A stretch of DNA of 64,000 nt from Colwellia sp. Arc7-635 (GCF_003971255.1 NZ_CP034660.1:1488001-1552000), one strand, 5' to 3'; positions 8,577 to 18,166 are shown, counted from the first letter of the stretch. A program made the numbers and translations. The notes: generated by a model from the letters alone, not told the origin.

Positions 8577-9462
8577 TCAACCTACTGGCAACATGACGGG
8601 AGAGCATTCGCTCTCTTCGTCTACCACCCCAGTACCAGAACATTTCCTTGGCTTTGGTCTAGGCCTGAGAACCGATCATTTTCAAGATGTACTTAATGAA
8701 AAACCGAATATTGACTGGTTTGAAGTCGTCTCTGAAAATTTTATGGTTGATGGCGGTAAGCCAAAACATTATTTACACAGCATTCGTGAACTATACCCTA
8801 TGGTAATGCACGGTGTATCTTTGTCGATAGGATCAACTGACCCATTAAATTTTGACTATTTACGTAAGCTCAAAGTGTTAACCAATGAACTGCAACCCGA
8901 ATGGATTTCAGATCATTTGTGTTGGACCGGAGCGAATGAAAAAAACAGCCATGATTTACTACCGCTGCCTTATAATGACGAAGCACTCATTCATGTATGT
9001 CAGCGAATTGAACAAGTACAAGACTTTCTGGGGCGGCCGATATTACTTGAAAATGTATCAAGCTATATAACGTACGAAAATTCAGAAATGACCGAGTGGC
9101 AGTTTTTTAATGAAGTTGCGCGACGTTCGGGCTGTGAGATATTACTCGATATTAATAATATTTATGTTAGTGCGCGTAACCATGCTTTTAATCCACAAGA
9201 CTATCTAAATGGTATTTCAAAAGATAAAGTGAAACAATTTCATTTAGCCGGACATAGTGATTACGGCGATTATGTCATTGATACTCATGATCACCCCGTA
9301 GCCGATCCTGTTTGGCAACTTTACCAGCAAGCTTTAAAGCGTTTTGGTTGGATCAGCACCATGATCGAGCGTGACGATAATATTCCACCATTAGCTGAGT
9401 TATTAGCCGAAGTAGATACCGCACGAACTATTGCCACGAAAACATTAGGCCCGTTGAGCTAA
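8566..9462 (+). CDS. bufB: DUF692 / MNIO family bufferin maturase (BufB)
   Basis: A TIM-barrel multinuclear non-heme iron oxidase (DUF692). Family blocks in order: GFGLGLRTDHF near the start, EVVSENFM (about 55), MHGVSLSIGS (about 82), SDHLCW (about 116), LLENVSSY (about 161), LLDINNIYV (about 193), FHLAGH (about 225) and DTHDHPV (about 239), which supply the His, Asp and Glu ligands of the iron cluster. Enzymes of this family modify Cys residues of the adjacent peptide. Start choice: TTG at 8566 has a strong GGAGG (8556-8560) five bases upstream and overlaps the precursor stop, implying translational coupling; a GTG at 8545 and an ATG at 8593 are also in frame but lack a ribosome binding site. 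With the TTG start the protein is 298 residues. Confidence 0.9.
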   Translation: MANNQPTGNMTGEHSLSSSTTPVPEHFLGFGLGLRTDHFQDVLNEKPNIDWFEVVSENFMVDGGKPKHYLHSIRELYPMVMHGVSLSIGSTDPLNFDYLRKLKVLTNELQPEWISDHLCWTGANEKNSHDLLPLPYNDEALIHVCQRIEQVQDFLGRPILLENVSSYITYENSEMTEWQFFNEVARRSGCEILLDINNIYVSARNHAFNPQDYLNGISKDKVKQFHLAGHSDYGDYVIDTHDHPVADPVWQLYQQALKRFGWISTMIERDDNIPPLAELLAEVDTARTIATKTLGPLS

Positions 9463-9659
9463 TAGAATTTTAACGCTATTATTAGCTTTATATTTAAACT
9501 ATGTTAATGATTTATCTTCACAAATTATTACAGTAGCTTATATTTAGCTGAATAAATATTGCAGCTATAATGCTAGTTATCTTCTTCTTTTTTATAACCA
9601 AATAGAGCATAGCTTGTTGATTAGGGCGTAACATATTAAATGAATAAGAGTAAAATAGC

Positions 9660-10436
9660 GTGAGCGAAATTTCACTACGTACCCTGCAAAAACAGATGAT
9701 GAACTACTTAACTGATGACAAGCCGGCTATTGCTGAGCATGTTGTCGAACATGGTGGTATTAGTCGCGACGTCCGCTTACATATATATAAAAATGCTTAC
9801 CAAATGCGTTTTAAAGAAACCATTGAGAGCGACCATCAAATTTTAGGCACATATTTGGGGGATGACTTATTTGATCAAATGGTTAGTGGTTATATTAAAG
9901 CTTTCCCATCAATTAATACTTCGTTGCGCAACTTTGCTGATTTATTGCCAAAATTTTTAGCTGAAAATTTACCTTTTAAAAACTACCCATTGATCAGTGA
10001 ACTGGCTTATTTTGAACGCTTACTGATGGTGGCATTTGACGCTAAAGATACTGAACGCTTTACCCGTGAGAGTTTATTAAAAATTCCTCATGAACAATGG
10101 CCCGAACTCGTCTTTCGCTTTCATCCTAGTGTGCAAATTGCTTCTTTTGATTTCAATACCGTTGAAACCTGGCAAGCACTTAAACAAGAGCAAGCACCTG
10201 ACCCCGCATTTAAGACCGTAAATGTGTGGCTACTTTGGCGAAATAACGATCGTTTAACGCAATTTAGGTCAATATCGCCGCAAGAACATCATTTAATTAA
10301 TATGATGCTTAGCGGTAATGACTTTGCAAATTTATGTGACCACCTGCTTGAACAAAGCCCTGATGAAGATGTTAGCCAGTTAGCGCTGAATTATTTGTTG
10401 TCATGGATAGATGACGGCATACTCGCAAGCCGATAG
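9660..10436 (+). CDS. bufC: DUF2063 family partner protein (BufC)
   Basis: A 258-residue protein with the DUF2063 N-terminal helical domain: LRTLQKQMMNYL at the start, HIYKNAYQMRFKETIESD (about 40-58), LGDDLFDQMVSGYI and the PLISELAYFERLL block (about 112-124), followed by a less conserved C-terminal domain. In bufferin-type operons this protein sits after the DUF692 enzyme and is thought to bind the precursor or assist the maturase. The GTG at 9660 overlaps the stop of a seven-codon ORF that starts at ATG 9640, so coupling to a mini-ORF is possible. The 197-base AT-rich gap after bufB is unusually long for this pair; it contains no obvious terminator. Confidence 0.85.
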   Translation: MSEISLRTLQKQMMNYLTDDKPAIAEHVVEHGGISRDVRLHIYKNAYQMRFKETIESDHQILGTYLGDDLFDQMVSGYIKAFPSINTSLRNFADLLPKFLAENLPFKNYPLISELAYFERLLMVAFDAKDTERFTRESLLKIPHEQWPELVFRFHPSVQIASFDFNTVETWQALKQEQAPDPAFKTVNVWLLWRNNDRLTQFRSISPQEHHLINMMLSGNDFANLCDHLLEQSPDEDVSQLALNYLLSWIDDGILASR

Positions 10437-10814
10437 CTTGCTTCTTGTTTATTCGCTGATTGCTTTTTGCTTGTTCATTTGATTAAGTTCATTTGATTTA
10501 GCTCTGATTATTTAGCTCTGATTATTTTGCTGATAAAGCTACACTTCTTTGCCAGCACTGCCGTATTAAAACGATCACACTAACTGATTTGTTTAGCTAT
10601 TTCTCCATCTGTTTATTTAACTTTCTCCTCAACTATCTTACACTTTCACAACAAAGTAGTTATTGCTACTGATCTCAAATAAGACTACTTTTACTGACAA
10701 TGAAAGTAGATAATAATATTGCCACTCTTAGTGATACTAACGACATCAACTATTATTAGTTTGAAAGCTAAGCCGCAATAATAAGAAGACTGTTATGGAA
10801 GTAAAATAATTCAA
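10437..10814. other. Intergenic region with short tandem duplications
   Basis: No gene seen. TTCATTTGATT occurs at 10474 and 10488, and TAGCTCTGATTATT is perfectly duplicated at 10499-10512 and 10513-10526. The rest is AT-rich and should hold the promoter of the lipoprotein operon that follows. Confidence 0.7.
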
Positions 10815-12248
10815 ATGATCAACTACTTTTCTAAACGAATTACCATCATCGTCGTTGCTATTGTGCTAACAGGTTGTGCTTCATTTCAGTTTACTGATAT
10901 TTTTCAAGGCTATAGCAGCCAAATGAAAGCGGTGAAAGCAGCACAACGCCAAGGTGAGTTTGTAAAGGCACAAGGGTTACTCAATGAACGTAGCGAAAGT
11001 AATAACAGCTATGTGCTAAGTTTGCTTGAAAAAGGGCGTTTACAGTTTTTAGCTACCGACTGGCAAGCCAGTAAAAACAGCTTTGCTCAAGCCTATACCC
11101 AACTGGAAGAGCAACGAAATAAAGCGAAAATACAAATTAGTAAAGGTATAGAAAAACTTGGCGCCGTAGTAAGTAACGACAATGCTTTATCTTATCAAGT
11201 GCCATATTATGAACAAAGTATGCTGCATAGTTATCAGGCACTAAATTATGTTTTTCAACAGGATTTATCCGGTGCATTAGTTGAAATACGTCGAGCTAAT
11301 TTAGTACAAGAAAACGCACTTAAAGCTTATGCAAATCAAATCAACAGTGCGCAAAATGAGCTTTATAATTCAGGCATGAGCACTGAAAGTTTACAAGGCG
11401 CTTATCCAAGTATGACAAGTGCTATTGGTAAAGTGAAAAACGGTTTTCAAAATGCTTATACTTTTTATCTTTCGGGCATTTTGTATGAGGCCAGTGGTGA
11501 ATTTAATGATGCTTATATCGATTACAAACGTGCGATAGAAATATATCCAGACAATACTTATTTGCAGCAAGATATTTTACGCCTAGCATCAAAATTGGGC
11601 ATGCAAGATGATTTAGCGAACTTTCAACAGCGCTTTGGAAAATATCAAGCAGCACCATTAAACACCAAGGGACAAGCTCAAGGACAAGTGGTTATTGTTA
11701 TTGAGCAAGATATTGTCAATAGTAAACAAGATGTTGGACTTAACTTACCGGTAGGTCGAAGTAATAATGGTTTGAAATTTTTCAGTTTCTCTTTACCTGT
11801 TTATGAAGGGGGATTGGCAAAGCACAGTAAGCTCAATGTTAGTCATGATGGTCAAAGCTATCAATCAAATGAGATTGTTCGCATTCAATCATTAGCCGCG
11901 AAAGATTTACAAGAACAACTGCCAGCGCTTTTGACGCGTCAAGTTGTGCGCGTTGTTGCAAAAGAGCAAATGAGACAAAAGCTGAGCCGAGAAGCGGGTG
12001 ACGTGGGTAATATTTTAGCCAGTATTTATAACATCGCCTCAGAGCGGGCAGACACTCGAAGTTGGTCAACACTGCCTGATCAAGTTGATATCGTTCGAAT
12101 GCAGATACCGTCAGGTAAGCAAGTATTGCAAGTGCAAATGAATGGCCAACAACGAAATATTAATCTTGATGTGCAGCCAAATAGGATCACGTTAATCCAT
12201 TATTCAGCTGTTGGTAACTATAATGGTTATCAAGTCGTTAATTTATAA
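10815..12248 (+). CDS. COG3014 family lipoprotein
   Basis: A 477-residue predicted lipoprotein: hydrophobic signal with lipobox LTGC (Cys about 21), then an alpha-helical repeat region with TPR-like helices (AFTYL-type spacing; best seen at SGEFNDAYIDYKRAIEIYPDN, about 232-252) and a C-terminal beta-rich part from about 290. The family (COG3014) is widespread in marine gammaproteobacteria and is usually followed by YcfL and LpoB genes, as here (41-base gap). This neighbourhood suggests work at the outer membrane linked to peptidoglycan synthesis, but no biochemical role is known to me. Confidence 0.75.
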   Translation: MINYFSKRITIIVVAIVLTGCASFQFTDIFQGYSSQMKAVKAAQRQGEFVKAQGLLNERSESNNSYVLSLLEKGRLQFLATDWQASKNSFAQAYTQLEEQRNKAKIQISKGIEKLGAVVSNDNALSYQVPYYEQSMLHSYQALNYVFQQDLSGALVEIRRANLVQENALKAYANQINSAQNELYNSGMSTESLQGAYPSMTSAIGKVKNGFQNAYTFYLSGILYEASGEFNDAYIDYKRAIEIYPDNTYLQQDILRLASKLGMQDDLANFQQRFGKYQAAPLNTKGQAQGQVVIVIEQDIVNSKQDVGLNLPVGRSNNGLKFFSFSLPVYEGGLAKHSKLNVSHDGQSYQSNEIVRIQSLAAKDLQEQLPALLTRQVVRVVAKEQMRQKLSREAGDVGNILASIYNIASERADTRSWSTLPDQVDIVRMQIPSGKQVLQVQMNGQQRNINLDVQPNRITLIHYSAVGNYNGYQVVNL

Positions 12249-12288
12249 ATAGCGATTAATGCTGTGTAAGTAAAAGTTAGGAGGAAAT

Positions 12289-12756
12289 ATGTTGAATAGT
12301 AAAAATGTATCGAGAAAATTCACTGGTGGTTTAGCGTTGGTATTGCTAAGTACATTAGCGATTGCTGGATGTGCAAATAAAACGCCACCGGTTACGTCTG
12401 GCGCAGGTACAAGTGTCATGACTCAAGGTGATGACTTTAGTAAGCATCTTGAAGTACACAATGCTGATTTAGCTAAACGATTGTTTATTAGTGACGTAAA
12501 GTCACGTAAAAATAATGGCTTATTGGAAGTTAACCTGCAGCTGACCAGCAAATATAAAAGATCACAAAAATTACAATACCACTTCAATTGGTATGACGTT
12601 GATGGGTTTGTTATTGAATCAAGAAAAACACCATGGCAAGCGATAGAGCTACATGGCCAACAATCAACCACTTTACGAGGTTTAGCACCGAACATTAATG
12701 TCAGCACATTCAGTGTTTACGTTCGTGATATTCCTGAAAAAGCATACGAATATTAA
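12289..12756 (+). CDS. ycfL: YcfL family lipoprotein
   Basis: A 155-residue lipoprotein with signal peptide and lipobox IAGC (Cys about 27). The mature part contains LAKRLFISDVKSRKNNGLLE, LQYHFNWYDVDGFVIE and a WQAIELHGQQSTTLRGLAPN stretch, which match YcfL (DUF1425). In E. coli ycfL lies next to lpoB (ycfM) and the same order is found here, with an 18-base gap to lpoB. A Gly/Ser/Thr linker near residues 33-50 precedes the domain. GGAGG ribosome binding site at 12280-12285. Function unknown beyond the association with LpoB. Confidence 0.85.
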   Translation: MLNSKNVSRKFTGGLALVLLSTLAIAGCANKTPPVTSGAGTSVMTQGDDFSKHLEVHNADLAKRLFISDVKSRKNNGLLEVNLQLTSKYKRSQKLQYHFNWYDVDGFVIESRKTPWQAIELHGQQSTTLRGLAPNINVSTFSVYVRDIPEKAYEY

Positions 12757-12774
12757 TAGTTAAGGAAATGTATT

Positions 12775-13377
12775 ATGAATAAATTAGCACTAGTAACAAC
12801 ACTCGGCTTAACCCTTGTTCTCGCAGCAGGTTGTGCTAATAAATCAGTCGTTCGTTATGGTGATGCCACAGCGGTAGAAACCACTGATATTAATTTTGGC
12901 TCAACCGACTTGCAAAAAGTCGCTGCTGAAATGACGGACTCATTATTATTGTCGCCAGTCGTTGGCACATTAACGCAAAATACACGCCCTGTGATGTTTG
13001 TTGAACGATTGAAAAACAAAACCAGTGAGCATATTGATACTGAGTCAATCACCGATTCTATTTCGACCAAGCTGTTACGTTCTGGTAAGTTTCGTTTTGT
13101 TGACATGGGACGAGTAGAAGCGGCCCGTGAACAATTAAAATTTCAACATGATGGTGGCATGGTCGACCCAAGTAAAGCATTACAGTTTGGTCGCCAAGTT
13201 GGTGCGCAATACATGCTGTATGGTAACTTGTCGAGCATTGTGAAGAGTAACCAAGATAAATCTGATGTTTACTATAAATTTACCTTACGTTTAATGGATC
13301 TAGAAAGTGGTCTAGTTGAATGGGCCGATGAAACCGAAATTCGCAAAACAAAAACCAAAGAATCAGTAGGTTGGTAA
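12775..13377 (+). CDS. lpoB: Penicillin-binding protein activator LpoB
   Basis: A 200-residue outer-membrane lipoprotein: lipobox LAAGC (Cys about 20), a short linker, then the LpoB domain with RPVMFVERLKNKTSEHIDTE (about 63-82), the conserved DSISTKLLRSGKFRFVDM and GAQYMLYGNLSSI. LpoB reaches through the periplasm to activate PBP1b, a bifunctional peptidoglycan synthase. The linker between lipid anchor and domain is much shorter than in E. coli LpoB, in line with LpoB of other marine gammaproteobacteria. It ends TKESVGW, a very typical end for the family. Confidence 0.88.
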   Translation: MNKLALVTTLGLTLVLAAGCANKSVVRYGDATAVETTDINFGSTDLQKVAAEMTDSLLLSPVVGTLTQNTRPVMFVERLKNKTSEHIDTESITDSISTKLLRSGKFRFVDMGRVEAAREQLKFQHDGGMVDPSKALQFGRQVGAQYMLYGNLSSIVKSNQDKSDVYYKFTLRLMDLESGLVEWADETEIRKTKTKESVGW

Positions 13378-13430
13378 GTTTAAAATTAAACCGATTATTC
13401 AAAGTTAGTTAGTTTTAAGAGGTGAATAAA

Positions 13431-13898
13431 ATGAAAACAATCTATTTATCGTTAATTTTGTGGCTGGCGCTAATACCGTTTGCTCAAGCTGACTACGAGC
13501 GCAATAAAGCAGTGCCAGTTGAAAAAGTTTTATTTGGTCAAGTTTTATCGGTACGAAATATTACTGAACAGGAACTGATCCAAGATAAAAATCAAGGCTG
13601 GAAAACCTTTGGTGGTGCTTTAGTTGGTGGCGCGATTGGCAATCAATTTGGTAGCGGTAGTGGTCGAGGAATAGCAACCATATTAGGTGCTATTATTGGT
13701 GGCTCAATTGCCCATGATAGAAACCCTGAGTATCAAGAAAAAACACTGCTTTTAGTTGAGCTTATGATCAAAGTTGATAGCGGTGACGAATATATGGTGA
13801 TACAAGACTTAGATCACCGTATGTTATTTCAGCGAAAAGACCCGGTTCGTATGATTTATCTTGGTAATGGTACCGTACGCATTGATAAGCAAATGTAG
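13431..13898 (+). CDS. Glycine-zipper 2TM domain periplasmic/outer-membrane protein
   Basis: A 155-residue protein with a signal peptide cleaved after AQA (about residue 21). Residues 60-90 are a glycine-zipper segment (FGGALVGGAIGNQFGSGSGR followed by GIATILGAIIGGSIA), the Rick_17kDa/2TM pattern found in SlyB- and Pcp-like proteins. The mature protein is not lipidated: no lipobox Cys is present. ATG at 13431 is preferred because AAGAGG lies 8 bases upstream; an in-frame GTG at 13422 overlaps that site. It closes the four-gene envelope operon. Confidence 0.8.
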   Translation: MKTIYLSLILWLALIPFAQADYERNKAVPVEKVLFGQVLSVRNITEQELIQDKNQGWKTFGGALVGGAIGNQFGSGSGRGIATILGAIIGGSIAHDRNPEYQEKTLLLVELMIKVDSGDEYMVIQDLDHRMLFQRKDPVRMIYLGNGTVRIDKQM

Positions 13899-14004
13899 CT
13901 TTGCCAATTAAGAGCTTCGCTAATCAATATCTTCGCAGGATATGCTACTTAACTGTACGGTAGCATTTCAATGATGTTGTTACAGAGTCATAGTGAATGG
14001 AAAA

Positions 14005-14026
14005 GGCTTAGCGGCAATGCTAAGCC
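14005..14026. terminator. Stem-loop between convergent operons
   Basis: Perfect 8-bp repeat GGCTTAGC / GCTAAGCC with a 6-base loop between the glycine-zipper gene (ends 13898) and the convergent regulator gene (ends 14175). T-rich DNA follows on the + side only weakly. Confidence 0.4.
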
Positions 14027-14174
14027 CTTAATTTAAGCTTTTAATGTAAGGCTTTAAACCTAACCTAAATATTGACATGAGATTATTGTAGGTAAGAGAC
14101 CATAATAATCCTGAACGATGAAGTTAAAGCTTTTGATTGTGTTTAAATCTAGCTAATTCATTCCTCTTCCTATC

Positions 14175-16214
14175 TTAAAAAGTGTATTGATAAATATCCC
14201 CTTCAATAGGTTTAAAACGTACCCAAAAAATATGTTTCTGATCTGGTGACACAGTATATTGATGAACCCAGTTATCAGGTTTTTCCATTAATAATTGCTC
14301 AATGCTAGTGTCGATATCAAATTGCCAGATCCCTGTATTTTCACGGTAAAAGTAAAGTTTGTTATCAATAACATGCCAGTTAAGCCAATTTATACGACTA
14401 AAATCTTTAATAATTAACTCTTCATTTGCCTCGGTAAGCTTTTTACGCCATAAACCGTCGACGGTAAACTTTGAGTAATAAAGATATTCTCCTATTATTC
14501 TTCCGCTATAACCACCAAGGTCAGTCAGTTGCTGATGTTGATTAGTTGCGCGTTGGTATAGCCATAATTGCCACTGCCCTGAATGATTACTACTATAAAT
14601 AACATCATATTCATTACGTGAGTCATAATTGGCAACGTAACTGTTTTTCGGTTCTTCAAAGAGCTTTTTATAAGACGATTTATCAATATCTAACTCAAAT
14701 ACAGCATCATGCTTAGTAAACAATAACCGTTTGCCATCGACGGAAAGTTCATAACGAACAAATTCTAGATCAAAAGGAAAATTAACATCAATTAACTTAG
14801 CGTCATCACCATCAACTTGCCACCAGTGATGGCTCTTATAACGAGTTGATAATACTAACTGTCGGTCAGCTTGCATACGCGGTAACAACTCTGTGCGTGC
14901 ACTTTCTTGCCAAACAGAATTACTATGTTCAGCAATATCATATTTTACAATTTCGCTCATTACATTTGAGCTGCTAACCAATAACGTGGCGCCCGTCTTA
15001 CTTGGCAAAATCGTTAATGAACTAATCCTTAATGTTAGCTGTTTTAACAGTTCAAGTTGTCCGTCAGCAGCTAAAGTGTACAAACTGTTATTATCTGCAA
15101 TAACTAAAGCGTTTTCATTTGGCTGCCAAACTAGGTTTTTAACGGATAAGTCTACGGTGTGCTCTACAAGTTGTTCATCTTCTTTAAGAATAATAACTTT
15201 TGACTTTTTCTCATTAATATAACGAATAACGGCTAGTTGGTGACTCTGTTGATCATAAGCAAAGTTAAAATCACCTTTGGTGTTATTGCTACTGCTGGGC
15301 TTGGTTATTTGTCTTAATCTGCTGGTTTTTACGTTATAGCTGAACACTTGATATGGATGAGACTTACTGAAACGTTTATTGAAATAAAAAGTATCTTTTG
15401 GGCCCCAAATTAATGAGCTAGGCGGCTCTTCGCATGAAAATAGTGCTTGTTTTTTCTTTGTTGAAACATCATATAAAGCGATTGAGCACTCATCATTAAT
15501 ACTCGTTGTATAAACGATACGTTCCCCATCAGCATTTATGACCGCTAGTGCGTTGGTTAACAGCTTTTGCTTATGGTGAGTTTTTATATCGTATAAATAG
15601 ACCGATTGTTGCTTTGTGGCATCTAGATGGTGAAATAATATTTTTTGGCCTGATTGCGTAGCTGATGGTTTATATTCCCAACCTTTTAAGCCAATCAATG
15701 GCCCACTAACTAACGATAACTCATTTTTTTTAGTGTCGGTTGTCGTTTGTGAAAAGTAAGTAAAAAGTGATAGTAAGATTATTAACACTAACGCTAGTAC
15801 GACAATAATATGAGATGTTTTGAGGTACTTTGAGCTTGCGTTTGAATTTGTGTTTACTGGCTGTGCATCAGTGACAATTATTTCATTTGTTACTGACCGC
15901 TGTTCTAAAACTTCAGTTACCGTGGCAATTAATTTGTAGCCTTGAGTTGGTACAGTTTCAACAATATTTTCATCTGTTAATGCTGAAAAATGTGCACGTA
16001 ACAATGACACGGTTCTATTAATTGCCCCTTCACCAACAATACGGTTTTTCCAAACACTCACGATTAACTGATCACGAGTAACAATTTGACCGTCCGCGCT
16101 TAACAGTTCAGTTAATAAGCTAAATGCTTTAGGCTCAAGGTTTCGACTTTGCCCGCCTTTTATTAATATTCGCTGCTTTGCATCAAAGGTAACTCCGGCG
16201 ATCTGAACAGTCAT
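14175..16214 (-). CDS. CadC-like membrane-spanning transcriptional regulator
   Basis: A 679-residue one-component regulator. Residues 1-100 are an OmpR-type winged helix (EPKAFSLLTELLSADGQIVT, then WKNRIVGEGAINRTVSLLR and VETVPTQGYKLIA). A linker leads to a single membrane segment (about 135-154). The periplasmic part (about 160-679) is a beta-propeller-like array of WD40/TolB-type repeats (for example YDIKTHHKQKLL, FSYNVKTSRLRQIT, YSKFTVDGLWRKK). It therefore reads an extracytoplasmic signal and binds DNA without a separate kinase. It is divergent from the hydrolase gene at 16340 with a 125-base gap, so that gene is the likely target. The inducer is unknown. Confidence 0.85.
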   Translation of the reverse strand: MTVQIAGVTFDAKQRILIKGGQSRNLEPKAFSLLTELLSADGQIVTRDQLIVSVWKNRIVGEGAINRTVSLLRAHFSALTDENIVETVPTQGYKLIATVTEVLEQRSVTNEIIVTDAQPVNTNSNASSKYLKTSHIIVVLALVLIILLSLFTYFSQTTTDTKKNELSLVSGPLIGLKGWEYKPSATQSGQKILFHHLDATKQQSVYLYDIKTHHKQKLLTNALAVINADGERIVYTTSINDECSIALYDVSTKKKQALFSCEEPPSSLIWGPKDTFYFNKRFSKSHPYQVFSYNVKTSRLRQITKPSSSNNTKGDFNFAYDQQSHQLAVIRYINEKKSKVIILKEDEQLVEHTVDLSVKNLVWQPNENALVIADNNSLYTLAADGQLELLKQLTLRISSLTILPSKTGATLLVSSSNVMSEIVKYDIAEHSNSVWQESARTELLPRMQADRQLVLSTRYKSHHWWQVDGDDAKLIDVNFPFDLEFVRYELSVDGKRLLFTKHDAVFELDIDKSSYKKLFEEPKNSYVANYDSRNEYDVIYSSNHSGQWQLWLYQRATNQHQQLTDLGGYSGRIIGEYLYYSKFTVDGLWRKKLTEANEELIIKDFSRINWLNWHVIDNKLYFYRENTGIWQFDIDTSIEQLLMEKPDNWVHQYTVSPDQKHIFWVRFKPIEGDIYQYTF

Positions 16215-16339
16215 AAAAATCTCTATGGTATTGAAATAACTTTATATTTTTTTTCGTAATGTAAACATAACATAAAGATAATGAAAACATAAGCTCGAAC
16301 TATGGTCGTTGTCAGTAATACATGGTTTGCTGAAGTCCC

Positions 16340-18166
16340 ATGTTAAAAAAGAGCAAAAAAATGCCTAGATATACATATTTTTTATTAAACCTAGTGATTG
16401 CAATAGGTCTTTTATCCGGTTGTAACAGTACCGATAAAGACTCAGCGTCAATCAATGAAGAAGCTGCATTAGGAAGAGTAGCCGAACGAAGTTATTTAGT
16501 CGCTACACCCAGTAAAAATTTTGATGAAAACAAGTCTTATAAGCTCTTAATTGCCTTTCATGGCTCAGGGCAAATTGCAAAAGATTTTCGGGATATGGTG
16601 TCAATTGAATCGTCATCGGATAACTATATTGTGGTATATCCACAGTCAAAGGTTGAAGAATGGAATGAAGGTTGTAATTGCAATAAACCTCACCGTTTAG
16701 GTATCGATGACCTAGGCTTTATTGAGGATGTGATTGCCGATGTAAGAAGCAGTTACAACATTATTGACAATGAGCTTTATGCTGTGGGGTTTTCTCAAGG
16801 CGGACTGTTCGCACAAAATGTGATGTGTAACAGTAAATTGCAATTTAAAGCTATTGCCTCGGTTGCATCTCCGATGTCAGTGCGTTTATCTGAAGCTTGT
16901 AATATTAAAAATAATACGAATTATATGATGGTGCATGGCAAAGCCGACCAAGCATTACCCTATAGAGGACTGAATGATAAAAACTTTGGCCTTATTTCGA
17001 GTGAATCTGCAATTGAGTTAATTGCTAAAAAAAATGATATTTATGCTGATGTTGAATTGGAAACTGTTGGTAATATTTCTAAATACATCTATAAAAATGA
17101 TAGTCATATTAATCAATTGATTGGCATTGCGGGTGGTGGGCATCGTTGGACATTTGACAGCTTTGATACCACGAATGAAATTCTTAGTTTTTTTGATTCG
17201 AACAGTAAGAATCAAATGGACAGCTACTCAAAAATGTATCGTGTTGATCAAGAAAATAATAAAGATGTAAACGTGAGAAGTATGGGCCTTGAGCACTCGG
17301 GACCGGCGATTATTTTGTTATCAGGCTTTAATCAAAATTATCATAGTGATAGTGCATGGTTTTCATTATTACAGCCATTAATTGCTAAAACGCATCGTGT
17401 ACATGCCATCGAGCGATTTGGAAATGGCTCTAGTAGCATGGTGGCAGAACCTTCTTATGCATCGTTCGCCCCCGTACTAGACAAAACCCTTGGCATGCTC
17501 AATGAGGAAGAGTTCATTATTGTCAGCTTTTCTAGTGCAAACATCTTGGCGCATTTATGGCAAAACTTACCTAGTTCAGAAGTTGAAGGTCATCTTAAAG
17601 GTATGGTTTGGGTTGACCCTGATATCTTACTACCACACTCTATTAGTCTTTATCAAGACTGGCCTGTCTCCTGGTATCGCGAGAAAGGTGATGTGTTATT
17701 AGAACATATACAGCAGGGCAATTGGACAGAAAAAACACGTGATAAAGTAACAAATGAACGCATTGCTGTCAGTGAACTGATCAGTGATAACAATAAAGAA
17801 ACTATGGATTGGCAATATTTTGATTTAATTAGTCAAAGCCGCAGTGATATTGACAAACAAGTGAATAGAGCAAAAGAAATTATCAACTACTATGATGACT
17901 TAGCCATTGTTGAAGGCAATGGCATTTCAACTGACGCACCTATCACCGTCATAGATACTGATTTTGAGTCTTTTGATATCGCCAATGCCGACGAAGCCGA
18001 TGTTGACAGCTTATTGTTATGGCAACAAGAAGGCAGCCAATGGAGCCAATTTATCAGTGAAAACTCGGGTGGGCAGTATGTTCCGTTATTGAATAGTGAC
18101 CATATGGCGGTATTTCAGCACCCTGAAGAAGTTATCAAAGCTATATCCTATTTGAGTAATCAATAG
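16340..18166 (+). CDS. Lipoprotein with two alpha/beta hydrolase domains
   Basis: A 608-residue lipoprotein (lipobox LLSGC, Cys 28). The N-terminal domain (about 45-290) resembles LpqC/polyhydroxybutyrate depolymerases: LLIAFHGSG, the nucleophile motif GFSQGG (Ser about 152), HGKADQALPY and GGGHRWTF (His about 267). The second domain (about 315-608) is another alpha/beta hydrolase: IILLSGFNQNYHSDSAWF, a degenerate nucleophile elbow VSFSSAN (about 395) and NSDHMAVFQHPEEV near the end (His about 586). Two hydrolases in tandem on one outer-membrane-anchored chain is unusual. ATG 16361 (MPRYTYF) is an alternative start, with AAGAG 7 bases upstream; it would not change the lipobox. Substrate unknown. 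Confidence 0.75.
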   Translation: MLKKSKKMPRYTYFLLNLVIAIGLLSGCNSTDKDSASINEEAALGRVAERSYLVATPSKNFDENKSYKLLIAFHGSGQIAKDFRDMVSIESSSDNYIVVYPQSKVEEWNEGCNCNKPHRLGIDDLGFIEDVIADVRSSYNIIDNELYAVGFSQGGLFAQNVMCNSKLQFKAIASVASPMSVRLSEACNIKNNTNYMMVHGKADQALPYRGLNDKNFGLISSESAIELIAKKNDIYADVELETVGNISKYIYKNDSHINQLIGIAGGGHRWTFDSFDTTNEILSFFDSNSKNQMDSYSKMYRVDQENNKDVNVRSMGLEHSGPAIILLSGFNQNYHSDSAWFSLLQPLIAKTHRVHAIERFGNGSSSMVAEPSYASFAPVLDKTLGMLNEEEFIIVSFSSANILAHLWQNLPSSEVEGHLKGMVWVDPDILLPHSISLYQDWPVSWYREKGDVLLEHIQQGNWTEKTRDKVTNERIAVSELISDNNKETMDWQYFDLISQSRSDIDKQVNRAKEIINYYDDLAIVEGNGISTDAPITVIDTDFESFDIANADEADVDSLLLWQQEGSQWSQFISENSGGQYVPLLNSDHMAVFQHPEEVIKAISYLSNQ

